Assembly: GCA_905207385.1 (NCBI GenBank)
Contig: CAJLLH010000028.1
Location: forward strand, 1 to 11,867
Reading direction: 5' to 3'
DNA length: 11,867 nucleotides
Origin: an uncultured Eubacteriales bacterium
GTDB taxonomy: Bacteria; Bacillota; Clostridia; Christensenellales; Borkfalkiaceae
The notes below the pieces were generated by a model, which saw only the letters and a list, made by a program, of their open reading frames with translations, did not search any database and was not told the origin of the DNA. Shown here piece by piece: positions 1-6,110 of the stretch. Each line of letters opens with the position of its first letter. Position 1 is the first letter of the stretch. Both the position numbers and the translations under genes were made by a program.

Positions 1-27
1 ATTTTCAGGCAAAATATTTAAATTTTC

Positions 28-56
28 AAAGGGCGGCAGATAGCCGTTCTTTTTTT
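28..56 (+). terminator. Rho-independent terminator of the upstream unit
   Basis: A short hairpin has left arm 31-37 (GGGCGGC), loop AGATA and right arm 43-49 (GCCGTTC), with five Watson-Crick and two G-U pairs. Three A residues precede it and seven T residues (50-56) follow it. This is the usual shape of an intrinsic terminator. It separates whatever lies upstream of the window from the spoIIIA operon. Confidence 0.6.
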
Positions 57-81
57 GTGCATTGCATAATAAATTATTTGT

Positions 82-1023
82 ATGAAACTTGCCTTTCTGC
101 CGCAGGACGTGCTTTGCGGTATAAAAAACCTTAACATAAATTTTCTTACGGAAATACGTTTAAGGCGCGGACAGCCCGTAATGGTGGAGTACGGCGGCAA
201 ATACCGTTACCTTGGCAGGAGCGGCATAACAGCAGTGAAAAACAGCGCCATAATTTGCGGTGGCGTGGCGGAAACTCTCAATAAGGCGATGGACGGCTGC
301 GTTTACAGCTATGCCGAGGAGCTTAAAGAAGGGTTCATAACGGTAGAAGGCGGCGTGAGAATAGGCGTTGCCGGCGAGTACGTAACGGAAAGCGGCAGAA
401 TAAAAACCATATCACGCCCTACGTCGCTGAACATACGCATTCCGCACGTTGCTTTCGGTTGTTCGCAGTATGTTTATGAGATGCTTTTCAAAAAAAGTCT
501 TACAAGCGCTCTGCTCTTTTCTCGCCCAGGTTGCGGCAAGACGACAATGCTACGCGACCTTGCGGCAAACATATCGCGCGGGCACGGTGCAAACGTGCTT
601 ATCCTTGACGTGAGAAACGAAATTGCGGGGGCTACGGACGAGTTTTACGACCTCGGCGACACGGTTGACGTAGTACGCAGTTGCGATAAACTTTCTTCTT
701 TGCAGAGCGCGGTGCGCGCTATGAAGCCCGACATAGTCATAACGGACGAGCTGTACGGCAAAGACGACGCTGCCGCAGTAAAGTTTGCGCGCGACTGCGG
801 CATAAACGTTATAGCTTCGTCGCACGTATGCGACCGACTCGCGCTTGAAAAACTTCCGTTCGATTATTATGTCAAGCTTAACGGAATAAATCTTCAGCCT
901 GAAATATATGATAAAGATTTTGATATTGTTAGCGATAATAGCGCTGACGACGTTTGCGGGAGTACTGCTTTCGGCGGAAAAAAAGAAGAGGGCGACTGTG
1001 TATTCCCAGCTTTACGAATATAA
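82..1023 (+). CDS. spoIIIAA: Stage III sporulation protein AA (secretion-type ATPase)
   Basis: A 313-residue cytoplasmic ATPase related to type II/IV secretion and pilus ATPases. In sporulating Bacillota it is thought to power the SpoIIIA-SpoIIQ channel from the mother cell side. A P-loop lies at 147-155 (SRPGCGKTT), a Walker-B-like strand is followed by D176 and E180, and a second acidic motif (VITDEL) lies near 218-223. The N-terminal TEIRLRRGQPV block is typical of the family. The P-loop is odd because the first Gly of GxxxxGKT is Ser147. An in-frame TAA at 70-72 makes ATG 82 the first usable start. No Shine-Dalgarno sequence precedes it. The family-like C-terminus ends near residue 283 (IYDKDF), yet the frame runs about 30 residues further into spoIIIAB, giving a 116-nt out-of-frame overlap. 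Expression from a sigma-E promoter is known in B. subtilis. I could not assign one here. Confidence 0.95.
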   Translation: MKLAFLPQDVLCGIKNLNINFLTEIRLRRGQPVMVEYGGKYRYLGRSGITAVKNSAIICGGVAETLNKAMDGCVYSYAEELKEGFITVEGGVRIGVAGEYVTESGRIKTISRPTSLNIRIPHVAFGCSQYVYEMLFKKSLTSALLFSRPGCGKTTMLRDLAANISRGHGANVLILDVRNEIAGATDEFYDLGDTVDVVRSCDKLSSLQSAVRAMKPDIVITDELYGKDDAAAVKFARDCGINVIASSHVCDRLALEKLPFDYYVKLNGINLQPEIYDKDFDIVSDNSADDVCGSTAFGGKKEEGDCVFPALRI

Positions 1024-1333
1024 CGAATTGTTGCTGCTGAACCTGAAATTCGGCAGAGAGGATATGAAAAAGCTTGCGGCTAAATTCGGTTACGTCAGTC
1101 AGGCTCTGGATGGCAAGCCCGTTCTTAAGGGCGCTGACGCGGAATTTATTGCAAGTTACTGTTCCAACCTCGGTTCGACGGACGCGTCTTCGCAGATAGA
1201 TTATCTCAACGAGCGCAAGTCGTACATAAAAAAACATAAGGAAGAAAGTTTTGCCGAGTATAAAAAATGCAGCTCTCTGTACGTCAGAATTTTTCTTATG
1301 CTCGGCGTGCTGATAGCCGTTCTTTTAGCGTAG
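908..1333 (+). CDS. spoIIIAB: Stage III sporulation protein AB (GspF-like membrane protein)
   Basis: A 141-residue membrane protein of the spoIIIA-encoded channel, distantly similar to the GspF platform proteins of type II secretion, and the presumed membrane partner of the SpoIIIAA ATPase. It has an N-terminal hydrophobic segment (about residues 3-22), a charged helical cytoplasmic middle with the family-like SQLYEYNELLLLNLKFG stretch (33-49), and a second membrane segment at the extreme C-terminus (about 126-141). It is somewhat shorter than the roughly 170 residues of the B. subtilis protein. ATG 908 puts the hydrophobic segment at the very N-terminus, as expected. The start lies inside spoIIIAA, so translation is probably coupled. 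Its TAG is followed at once by the spoIIIAC start. Confidence 0.93.
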   Translation: MIKILILLAIIALTTFAGVLLSAEKKKRATVYSQLYEYNELLLLNLKFGREDMKKLAAKFGYVSQALDGKPVLKGADAEFIASYCSNLGSTDASSQIDYLNERKSYIKKHKEESFAEYKKCSSLYVRIFLMLGVLIAVLLA

Positions 1334-1531
1334 ATGGATATAAGTATAATATTTAAAATTGCCGCGGTAGGCATAATAGTAACGATAATCTGCCAGGTGC
1401 TTAAAAAGTCTGACAGGGACGACATAGCAACAATCGTAAGCTTAGTGGGGCTTATTATAGTGCTGGCGGCGGTAATTTCTATGATTTCCGACCTGTTTGC
1501 GCAGGTGCGCGAACTTTTTGAATTGTTCTGA
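1334..1531 (+). CDS. spoIIIAC: Stage III sporulation protein AC
   Basis: A 65-residue integral membrane protein with two predicted transmembrane helices (about 5-23 and 31-52) joined by a short charged loop (KKSDRDD, 24-30). Size, two-helix layout and the FKIAAVGIIV...LKKSDRD pattern match the SpoIIIAC family (B. subtilis about 68 residues). It is a structural subunit of the mother-cell side of the SpoIIIA complex. ATG 1334 directly follows the spoIIIAB stop with no spacer and no separate ribosome binding site, so it is probably translated by coupling. Its TGA (1529-1531) shares one base with the spoIIIAD ATG. Confidence 0.95.
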   Translation: MDISIIFKIAAVGIIVTIICQVLKKSDRDDIATIVSLVGLIIVLAAVISMISDLFAQVRELFELF

Positions 1532-1923
1532 TGATTATAGTAAGGCTGTGCGCGATAGCAGCGGTAACGGCTATATGCGCCCTTATTTTAAAATCGCATA
1601 AATCTGAACTTGCTCCGCTGTGCGTAGCCGCAGGCGGAATACTCATGGTGTTGTTTGCCTTTGACTACATAGCCGAAAGTCTGCAACTTTTAAAGGAGTT
1701 TACCGCAACTACTGGCATAAGCAGCTCGGTGGTGCGCGTGATTTTTAAAATCATAGGCATAGGCTACATAGTTGAGCTGACGGCATCGTCGGTTAAGGAC
1801 CTGGGTTACGAAAGCATTGCGGACAAGCTTATAATGTGCGGCAGAATTGTAATTTTTATAGTTTCTGTTCCCGTGCTTCAAAGCCTTTACGATGTAATTG
1901 TATCCCTTATAGAACTGGTATGA
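1531..1923 (+). CDS. spoIIIAD: Stage III sporulation protein AD
   Basis: A 130-residue polytopic membrane protein, close to the 133 residues of the B. subtilis protein. Hydrophobic segments lie at about 2-20, 28-48, 60-82 (including the family-like VVRVIFKIIGIGYIVELTAS) and 105-128. The segment KDLGYESIADKLIMCGRI, around 90-107, is also characteristic of the family. SpoIIIAC and SpoIIIAD are related and form part of the membrane base of the sporulation channel. The start overlaps the spoIIIAC stop by one base, and the stop overlaps the spoIIIAE start as ATGA (1920-1923), so translation is tightly coupled. Confidence 0.95.
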   Translation: MIIVRLCAIAAVTAICALILKSHKSELAPLCVAAGGILMVLFAFDYIAESLQLLKEFTATTGISSSVVRVIFKIIGIGYIVELTASSVKDLGYESIADKLIMCGRIVIFIVSVPVLQSLYDVIVSLIELV

Positions 1924-2996
1924 AAAAATTCAGAGTAAAAAAGAGCGCTGTCGTGCTTCTGGCTGCGTCTTTGCTGTTTTTTCTTATTCTTGCGCTTGTG
2001 CCTACGATTTCCGCATATGCGGAACAGTCTGACGGCGAAGAGGAGCTTTCGCAGAATATTGAAGACGTGTTGGACGGGCTGGACCTTTCCGACCTACAGA
2101 AGTACCTCGACGAAAATTCAGACAGCTATCTTTTCAACTTCGGCGACAACGCGCGCGAAATAATAGAATACCTTATAAAAGGCAATGCGGGAACAGATTA
2201 CGCGGGTTACATAAACGAAATTCTTTCTGTGGTATTTTTCGATGTGGTAAACCTTTTGCCTGCTTTTGCCGAGGTGGTGGCAATTGCTCTGCTGTGCGCA
2301 GTTTTTTCGGCGGCGGAGGGGAGCGTGCTGGGCGCGTCCACGTCGCGCATAGTAAAGCTTGCCTGCTATTCGCTTATAGTGGTAATTGTCTGCTCGGCGC
2401 TTTCCGGCGTAGTTGCGGAGTGTATGGACTGCGTAACTTTATTAAGAAAGCAGATGGAGATAATATCGCCGATACTCATCACTCTTACCGTCCTTACGGG
2501 CGGAACGGGCTCTGCGGCAATTTATCAGCCTTCGGCGGTGTTTCTGTCGGGTGCGGCAGTAGAGATAATCAGCGGCTTTATCTTCCCCGCGGCGATAGCG
2601 GCGGCAGTGCTCAACTTTATGTCCAAAATCAACCCGCAGATTTCCTTTACGGGCATGTCTAAGCTTATAAAGGGAATTATAAAATGGGTTCTTGGCATAA
2701 CGGTTACTGTGTTCAGCGTATTCCTTACGGTGCAGAGCTCTGCAACGTCGCTTTTTGACGGAGTTATATTCAAAGCTACTAAATACATTATAGGCAACTC
2801 TGTGCCGATAGTCGGCGGATTTTTATCGGGAGGGTTCGACCTTCTTACGGCGGCGGGACTTCTTATAAAGAATTCTGTCGGGCTGTGCGGAATTATAATG
2901 CTGCTTATGCAGATTGCTGGTCCGCTTATTCTGCTTATAGCCTTTTCGCTTTTATTGAAAGCCGTCGGCGCGATAGCAGGCGGCGGGCGAGAATGA
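1920..2996 (+). CDS. spoIIIAE: Stage III sporulation protein AE, main part (frame interrupted)
   Basis: A 358-residue polytopic membrane protein of the SpoIIIA channel. ATG 1920 overlaps the spoIIIAD stop and gives a classic signal peptide: positive N-terminus MKKFRVKK, hydrophobic core 9-30, and a likely cleavage site after A-Y-A at 32-34. The family-typical core follows: SPILITLTVLTGG (183-195), FISG/INPQ-type loops and a GNSVPIVGG motif (292-300). An in-frame extension back to 1836 is possible but would put 28 unrelated residues before the signal peptide. The protein stops at 2994-2996, after AIAGGGRE, about 40 residues earlier than the roughly 400-residue family. The missing terminal helix is encoded in the +1 frame at 2998-3123. 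Removing one G from the run at 2985-2987 would give a single 400-residue product. This could be a sequencing or assembly error, a real frameshift, a split gene or programmed frameshifting. Confidence 0.92.
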   Translation: MKKFRVKKSAVVLLAASLLFFLILALVPTISAYAEQSDGEEELSQNIEDVLDGLDLSDLQKYLDENSDSYLFNFGDNAREIIEYLIKGNAGTDYAGYINEILSVVFFDVVNLLPAFAEVVAIALLCAVFSAAEGSVLGASTSRIVKLACYSLIVVIVCSALSGVVAECMDCVTLLRKQMEIISPILITLTVLTGGTGSAAIYQPSAVFLSGAAVEIISGFIFPAAIAAAVLNFMSKINPQISFTGMSKLIKGIIKWVLGITVTVFSVFLTVQSSATSLFDGVIFKATKYIIGNSVPIVGGFLSGGFDLLTAAGLLIKNSVGLCGIIMLLMQIAGPLILLIAFSLLLKAVGAIAGGGRE

Positions 2997-2997
2997 A

Positions 2998-3123
2998 ATG
3001 TACGCGCTGTTCTCCGATTTGTCTTCGGATAGCGGTTGCTTTACGGCGGGGCTTCTTACGGTGGCGTTCATGTATCTGCTTATCATAATGCTGATAGTAA
3101 ATTCGGCAAACAGTTTCATATGA
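2998..3123 (+). CDS. spoIIIAE: C-terminal piece of SpoIIIAE in the +1 frame (41-aa membrane peptide)
   Basis: A 41-codon open frame starts at ATG 2998, one base after the spoIIIAE stop, and ends at TGA 3121-3123, overlapping the spoIIIAF ATG (3120) as ATGA. The same frame is open upstream back to 2977. The peptide has one hydrophobic helix (about residues 18-34) ending in NSANSFI. From memory of the family, the pattern of a short polar stretch, a helix and a terminal N-rich tail matches the last 40 or so residues of SpoIIIAE. Joined to the upstream frame it restores a protein of 400 residues. The ATGA junction with spoIIIAF also suggests that 3121-3123 is the original spoIIIAE stop. If the sequence is correct, this could be a separately translated membrane subunit made by coupled reinitiation. 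Confidence 0.75.
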   Translation: MYALFSDLSSDSGCFTAGLLTVAFMYLLIIMLIVNSANSFI

Positions 3124-3551
3124 CGGCTTATCTTGTAACGGCGTGCGGCGCCGTGTTTCTTTCGGTTGTAGTTTCATTCATAATACCTCAGGGGAAGCTA
3201 TCAAAAACCATAAATTTTGTGCTCAGAATAGTCTGCATAGGCATTCTTATTTCCCCGCTCGCAAAGCTTTTTACTATATCAGACGAAGAGTTCGACAGTA
3301 TGGTCGACTACGAGTATATCTGTTCTGTATATTCCGAAAACCAGAGCGCCTCGCTTGAAAAGTGTCTTGAAGAGGAGTTCGGCGCATCGTCAAGGTGTAC
3401 GGTAAATATTGAGTACGGCGAAGAGGGATTTTACGCGGAAAGTGTGGAAGTTTGTCTTATAGGGTCGTATGGAGATTTAGCTTATGAAATTTATGAATAT
3501 TTGGAGGAGGCAGATTATATAAATATAACTGTATATGAAAGCAGTGACTGA
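3120..3551 (+). CDS. spoIIIAF: Stage III sporulation protein AF
   Basis: A 143-residue protein with two N-terminal transmembrane helices (about 4-22 and 32-50), a soluble acidic region and a small alpha/beta C-terminal domain. The layout and the sequence IIPQGKLSKTINFVLRIVCI (21-40) followed by ISPLAKLF (44-51) match SpoIIIAF, whose soluble domain resembles secretion-system ring proteins. B. subtilis SpoIIIAF is longer (about 206 residues), so the soluble part here is reduced. ATG 3120 is preferred over ATG 3036, because 3036 would add 28 residues that overlap the spoIIIAE C-terminal coding region in another frame. The start forms ATGA with the stop of the preceding frame. The 3' end overlaps spoIIIAG by 17 nt. 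Confidence 0.92.
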   Translation: MTAYLVTACGAVFLSVVVSFIIPQGKLSKTINFVLRIVCIGILISPLAKLFTISDEEFDSMVDYEYICSVYSENQSASLEKCLEEEFGASSRCTVNIEYGEEGFYAESVEVCLIGSYGDLAYEIYEYLEEADYINITVYESSD

Positions 3552-3879
3552 CTGGCTTAAGGAAAAGAAAAAACTTATTATAGTAATCGCGCTCATAGCC
3601 TTACTCATAGCCGTTGTCTTTCTGTTTTTCGGCGGAAGCGAAGATGTTTCGGGCGACTTTTCCAAAACAGATACAGAACTCAGGCTTACGGCTCTTTTAG
3701 AGAGCATGGACGGCATAGGCGATGCCGAGGTTATGATAACCGAGCAGGATGGAGTTATTTCGGGCGTGGTGGTAGTGTGCGAAGGCGCAGACCGCATCGC
3801 CGTAAGGAACGATATATTGAACGCCGTATCTACGGCGCTTGATATAAATAAAAACATTATTGCCATATATTCAATGTAA
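3535..3879 (+). CDS. spoIIIAG: Stage III sporulation protein AG (short form)
   Basis: A 114-residue ring-forming channel subunit. It has a basic N-terminus, one transmembrane helix (about 13-32), a short linker, then a ring-building fold: helix and strand 48-68 (ELRLTALLESMDGIGDAEVM) and a second half 74-114 with the family motif GVVVVCEGADRIAVRNDILN. B. subtilis SpoIIIAG is about 229 residues and carries a long insertion in this fold that forms the beta-triangle of its large ring. Here the two halves are joined by only a few residues (TEQDG, 69-73), so the insertion is absent. The start lies within the spoIIIAF 3' end. A GGAGGAGG at 3502-3509 is too far from ATG 3535 to serve as a normal ribosome binding site. 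Confidence 0.92.
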   Translation: MKAVTDWLKEKKKLIIVIALIALLIAVVFLFFGGSEDVSGDFSKTDTELRLTALLESMDGIGDAEVMITEQDGVISGVVVVCEGADRIAVRNDILNAVSTALDINKNIIAIYSM

Positions 3880-3889
3880 GGAGAATTTT

Positions 3890-4372
3890 ATGTCAAAGAA
3901 AAAGAAAATCATCGTAATGTCATCACTTGTTTTTCTGCTTGCGCTTACCGCCGTTTTAAACGTGCTGCTTGCGCAGAACAGAAACGCCCAGGGCGAGGTC
4001 GTAACAACGGCAAACTACTTTGCTACTTACCGTTCTGAACGTACCACGACCAGAAGCGAAGAGCTTTTGCAGCTTGACAGCATAATCGAGCTGTACGACG
4101 CCGAAAGCGAAGAGTATGCCGAAGCCGTTGCAATGAAGATGGATATCGTAACTGTAATGGAACAGGAACTTCAGCTTGAAACCATGATAAAGTCGCTCGG
4201 CTTTTCCGATGCGGTTGTTTCCATAGGCGTAGAGTCTGAAAACGTAAACGTATTCATCAATTCCGACGAACTTGATATGGATACTGCGCTTTCGATTTAC
4301 GATATGCTCAGAAATGAAGCGGGCGTTGCGGCAGGAAATATAACAATTATGCCCGTTTATTCAGAAATTTAA
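3890..4372 (+). CDS. spoIIIAH: Stage III sporulation protein AH
   Basis: A 160-residue single-pass protein that in B. subtilis reaches into the intermembrane space and binds forespore SpoIIQ, forming the channel between mother cell and forespore. It has a KKKK basic N-terminus, one membrane helix (about 8-28), a helical linker with TYRSERTTTRSEELLQLDSI (45-64), and a YscJ/ring-building domain at about 95-158 including LETMIKSLGFSDAVV. ATG 3890 has a good ribosome binding site, AAGGAGA (3878-3884), which overlaps the spoIIIAG stop. The in-frame ATG 3860 lacks a ribosome binding site and adds ten unlikely residues. It is the last gene of the sporulation operon. Confidence 0.95.
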   Translation: MSKKKKIIVMSSLVFLLALTAVLNVLLAQNRNAQGEVVTTANYFATYRSERTTTRSEELLQLDSIIELYDAESEEYAEAVAMKMDIVTVMEQELQLETMIKSLGFSDAVVSIGVESENVNVFINSDELDMDTALSIYDMLRNEAGVAAGNITIMPVYSEI

Positions 4373-4382
4373 GGAAAGCCTG

Positions 4383-4411
4383 TTGCAAAACGCAAGATGA
4401 TGTGTTATAAT
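4383..4411 (+). promoter_or_regulatory. Sigma-A-type promoter for asp23
   Basis: TTGCAA at 4383-4388 and a perfect TATAAT at 4406-4411 are separated by exactly 17 nt. Transcription would start near 4418, leaving a short leader with AGGAGAAA (4420-4427) ahead of ATG 4433. This marks the switch from the sporulation operon to vegetatively expressed genes. Confidence 0.8.
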
Positions 4412-4432
4412 CTTTGTATAGGAGAAAATCTT

Positions 4433-4765
4433 ATGGCACATCTGAGGCACGATCCTACCCAGAATCAGAAGGGTAAAATTACTTACGATACCGGCATTGT
4501 TGACGGAATAGTTGCGCTTGCAATTAACGAGGTTGACGGCGTTTCGCTGCTCAACAATAAAAACAAGGGTGTCAAGCTCGAGTTTGAAAAAGACGGTATT
4601 GTTGCCGACATCAGCGTAAAGGTTGATTACGGCTACAATGTGGCTTCGCTCGCATTCCGCATTCAGCAGTCGATTAAGCACAACGTGGAATCCATGACTA
4701 AGTTCAAAGTGGATAAAATCAACGTGCACGTTCAGGACGTGGATTTTCCCGATAATTTAGCGTAA
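4433..4765 (+). CDS. Asp23/Gls24 family envelope stress protein
   Basis: A 110-residue Asp23/Gls24-family protein (YqhY type by position). Family features are GKITYDTGIVDGIVALAINE (residues 16-35), a VDGVSLL segment, the central KLEFEKDGIVADISVKVDYG stretch and the terminal KVDKINVHVQDVDF. Family members are small cytoplasmic, often membrane-associated proteins linked to envelope homeostasis. In Bacillus, YqhY has been tied to control of acetyl-CoA carboxylase and normally sits beside accB-accC. Those genes are absent here: spoIIIAH is the direct neighbour. ATG 4433 is chosen for its AGGAGAAA site and the promoter just upstream. An in-frame ATG at 4397 would lie inside the -10/-35 spacer. A terminator follows directly. 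Confidence 0.93.
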   Translation: MAHLRHDPTQNQKGKITYDTGIVDGIVALAINEVDGVSLLNNKNKGVKLEFEKDGIVADISVKVDYGYNVASLAFRIQQSIKHNVESMTKFKVDKINVHVQDVDFPDNLA

Positions 4766-4770
4766 TAAAC

Positions 4771-4817
4771 AATATTCCCTTTGTCGTTTTCGGCGTAAGG
4801 GAATATTTTACTTTTTT
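4771..4817 (+). terminator. Hairpin terminator after asp23
   Basis: A perfect 11-bp stem pairs 4771-4781 (AATATTCCCTT) with 4797-4807 (AAGGGAATATT). The loop can itself pair as GTCG/CGGC around TTTT. The stem is followed by T-rich sequence including T6 at 4812-4817. It lies six bases after the asp23 stop and ends just before the nusB ribosome binding site. Confidence 0.8.
4781..4809 (+). promoter_or_regulatory. Possible weak promoter for nusB within the terminator
   Basis: TTGTCG (4781-4786) and TATTTT (4804-4809) are 17 nt apart and each match four of six consensus bases. They lie within the asp23 terminator hairpin. A start near 4816 would give a short leader for nusB. The match is weak and could be chance, but no other promoter was seen between the terminator and nusB. 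Confidence 0.3.
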
Positions 4818-4827
4818 AAGGGCGCAT

Positions 4828-5226
4828 ATGAGGACCAAGGCAAGAGAAACATTATTCAAAATTTTATTTTCCTCGCAGTTCGTTACCCCGGTAGACCGCA
4901 GCTTCCGTAGCGGAATGTATAAGGCGGGCGAACTCAATGAAGACGACGTCAGGTATTGCGACAGAATACTTTCCTTAGTGGAAGAGCACGGCGAAGAAAT
5001 TTCTGCCATAATAGACAGCAAGTCGCACGCTTTCCCCGAAGCGAGGCTTTTCCCCGCCGACAGGAGCGCGTTATTTATTGCTATAGCAGAAATTCTTTAT
5101 TGCGACGACGTGCCGGACAAGGTATCCGTAAGCGAGGCGGCAAACATAGCTTCGCGCTATTCTTCGGAAAAGTCGGCGTCGTTTATAAGCGGCATTCTTG
5201 CTTCAGTTATAGAAGACAAGGCTTAA
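4828..5226 (+). CDS. nusB: Transcription antitermination factor NusB
   Basis: A 132-residue all-helical RNA-binding protein that acts with NusE (S10) on boxA of rRNA operons to suppress termination. Visible family features are the N-terminal [17 protein letters not shown] (2-18), [17 protein letters not shown] (74-90), the [18 protein letters not shown] region (94-111) and the C-terminal [11 protein letters not shown]. The usual INEAVELAK and FVNGVL motifs are changed to VSEAANIAS and FISGIL, so the protein is divergent but complete. The start has AAGGG (4818-4822) five bases upstream. The gene probably starts a nusB-folD-ispA unit, with a 32-nt gap to folD. Confidence 0.95.
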   Translation: MRTKARETLFKILFSSQFVTPVDRSFRSGMYKAGELNEDDVRYCDRILSLVEEHGEEISAIIDSKSHAFPEARLFPADRSALFIAIAEILYCDDVPDKVSVSEAANIASRYSSEKSASFISGILASVIEDKA

Positions 5227-5258
5227 GTCGCGCATTTATTTTTGCAGGAGGGAACAGG

Positions 5259-6104
5259 ATGTACAAACTTATCGACGGAAAAAAACTTGCCGCGCAGATG
5301 CGCAGCGGCATAAAGAGCCAGGTTGAAGAGTACAAGGCGGCTACGGGCAAAGATATAGGTCTTGCCGTCGTGCTTGTAGGCGAAGACCCCGCTTCGCAGG
5401 TTTACGTGCGCAACAAAATAAAAGCCTGCGAGGAAGTTGGCATAAAGTCTTACGCTTTTTATCTCGATAAGGAAGTAGCTCAGAGCAGGGTGGAAGAGCT
5501 TATAAGAAGCCTTTCGGTTGACAATAAAATAAACGGCATACTTGTGCAGCTTCCCCTTCCCGCGCATCTCGACAGCAAAAAAATTCTTGAACTTATACCC
5601 TACGCCAAGGACGTTGACGGATTTTCTGCGGAAAATATGGGCAGACTCTGCATGAACGAGCCCTGCCTCGTCGCATGCACGCCGAATGGCGTAATGAAGA
5701 TGTTCGAGAGCGAGAATATTGACCTGAACGGCAAGAATGCCGTTGTTATAGGTCGTTCCAACATAGTGGGCAAGCCAATGGCTATGCTTCTTACAAACGC
5801 AAACGCTACCGTAACTCTCTGCCACAGCAGGACGGCAGATTTAAAGCAGAAATGCCTTGAAGCCGATATAGTTGTGGCGGCAATCGGTAAAGCCAAATTT
5901 ATAAAAGCCGATATGATTAAAGAGGGCGCGGTGGTAATAGACGTCGGCATGAACCGCGACGAAAACGGCAAGCTGTGCGGAGACGTGGATTTTGAAAACG
6001 TTAAGGAAAAATGTTCATTCATAACCCCCGTACCCGGCGGCGTAGGCCCTATGACGATAACCATGCTGATGTACAATACTTATCTTTCCGCAACGAGGAG
6101 CTGA
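5259..6104 (+). CDS. folD: Bifunctional methylenetetrahydrofolate dehydrogenase/cyclohydrolase FolD
   Basis: A 281-residue cytoplasmic enzyme that oxidises 5,10-methylene-THF to methenyl-THF and hydrolyses that to 10-formyl-THF, feeding purine and formyl-Met synthesis. All key blocks are present: ASQVYVRNK with Tyr49 and catalytic Lys53, GILVQLPLP (93-101, Gln97), DVDGF (118-122, Asp120), the Rossmann GRSNIVGKP (165-173) and [10 protein letters not shown] (257-266). The PCTPxG motif is ACTPNG here, with the first Pro replaced by Ala139. ATG 5259 has an excellent AGGAGG at 5246-5251 with seven-base spacing. Frame-extended starts upstream would overlap nusB and have no homology. Length is normal. 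The ispA start follows six bases after the stop, without the usual xseA-xseB pair. Confidence 0.98.
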   Translation: MYKLIDGKKLAAQMRSGIKSQVEEYKAATGKDIGLAVVLVGEDPASQVYVRNKIKACEEVGIKSYAFYLDKEVAQSRVEELIRSLSVDNKINGILVQLPLPAHLDSKKILELIPYAKDVDGFSAENMGRLCMNEPCLVACTPNGVMKMFESENIDLNGKNAVVIGRSNIVGKPMAMLLTNANATVTLCHSRTADLKQKCLEADIVVAAIGKAKFIKADMIKEGAVVIDVGMNRDENGKLCGDVDFENVKEKCSFITPVPGGVGPMTITMLMYNTYLSATRS

Positions 6105-6110
6105 CTTACT

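Noticed and set aside
61..81. Sigma-E promoter for spoIIIAA (CATAATAA-like at 65-72)
   Set aside because: The -10-like bases are only a partial match and no acceptable -35 lies at the right distance, so I did not annotate it, although a sigma-E promoter is expected.
1836..1919. Upstream-extended start of spoIIIAE
   Set aside because: It would place 28 residues before a clear signal peptide and overlap spoIIIAD heavily. The ATGA start at 1920 fits.
2998..3123. Novel independent microprotein of the sporulation operon
   Set aside because: It was attractive at first, but its sequence pattern, position and summed length fit the lost C-terminus of SpoIIIAE better. It is kept as a fragment, with separate translation as an alternative.
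4956..5258. 101-residue N-terminal extension of folD
   Set aside because: It overlaps nusB in another frame, has no homology to FolD, and ATG 5259 has an ideal ribosome binding site.
5227..5258. Folate or other riboswitch ahead of folD
   Set aside because: The gap after nusB is only 32 nt and holds little beyond the ribosome binding site.
5223..5825. 200-codon reverse frame opposite folD
   Set aside because: It is a mirror of the well-conserved folD gene. Long antisense frames are common in such codon usage. The same holds for the reverse frames opposite oapA (7634-8302) and folD (5600-6076).
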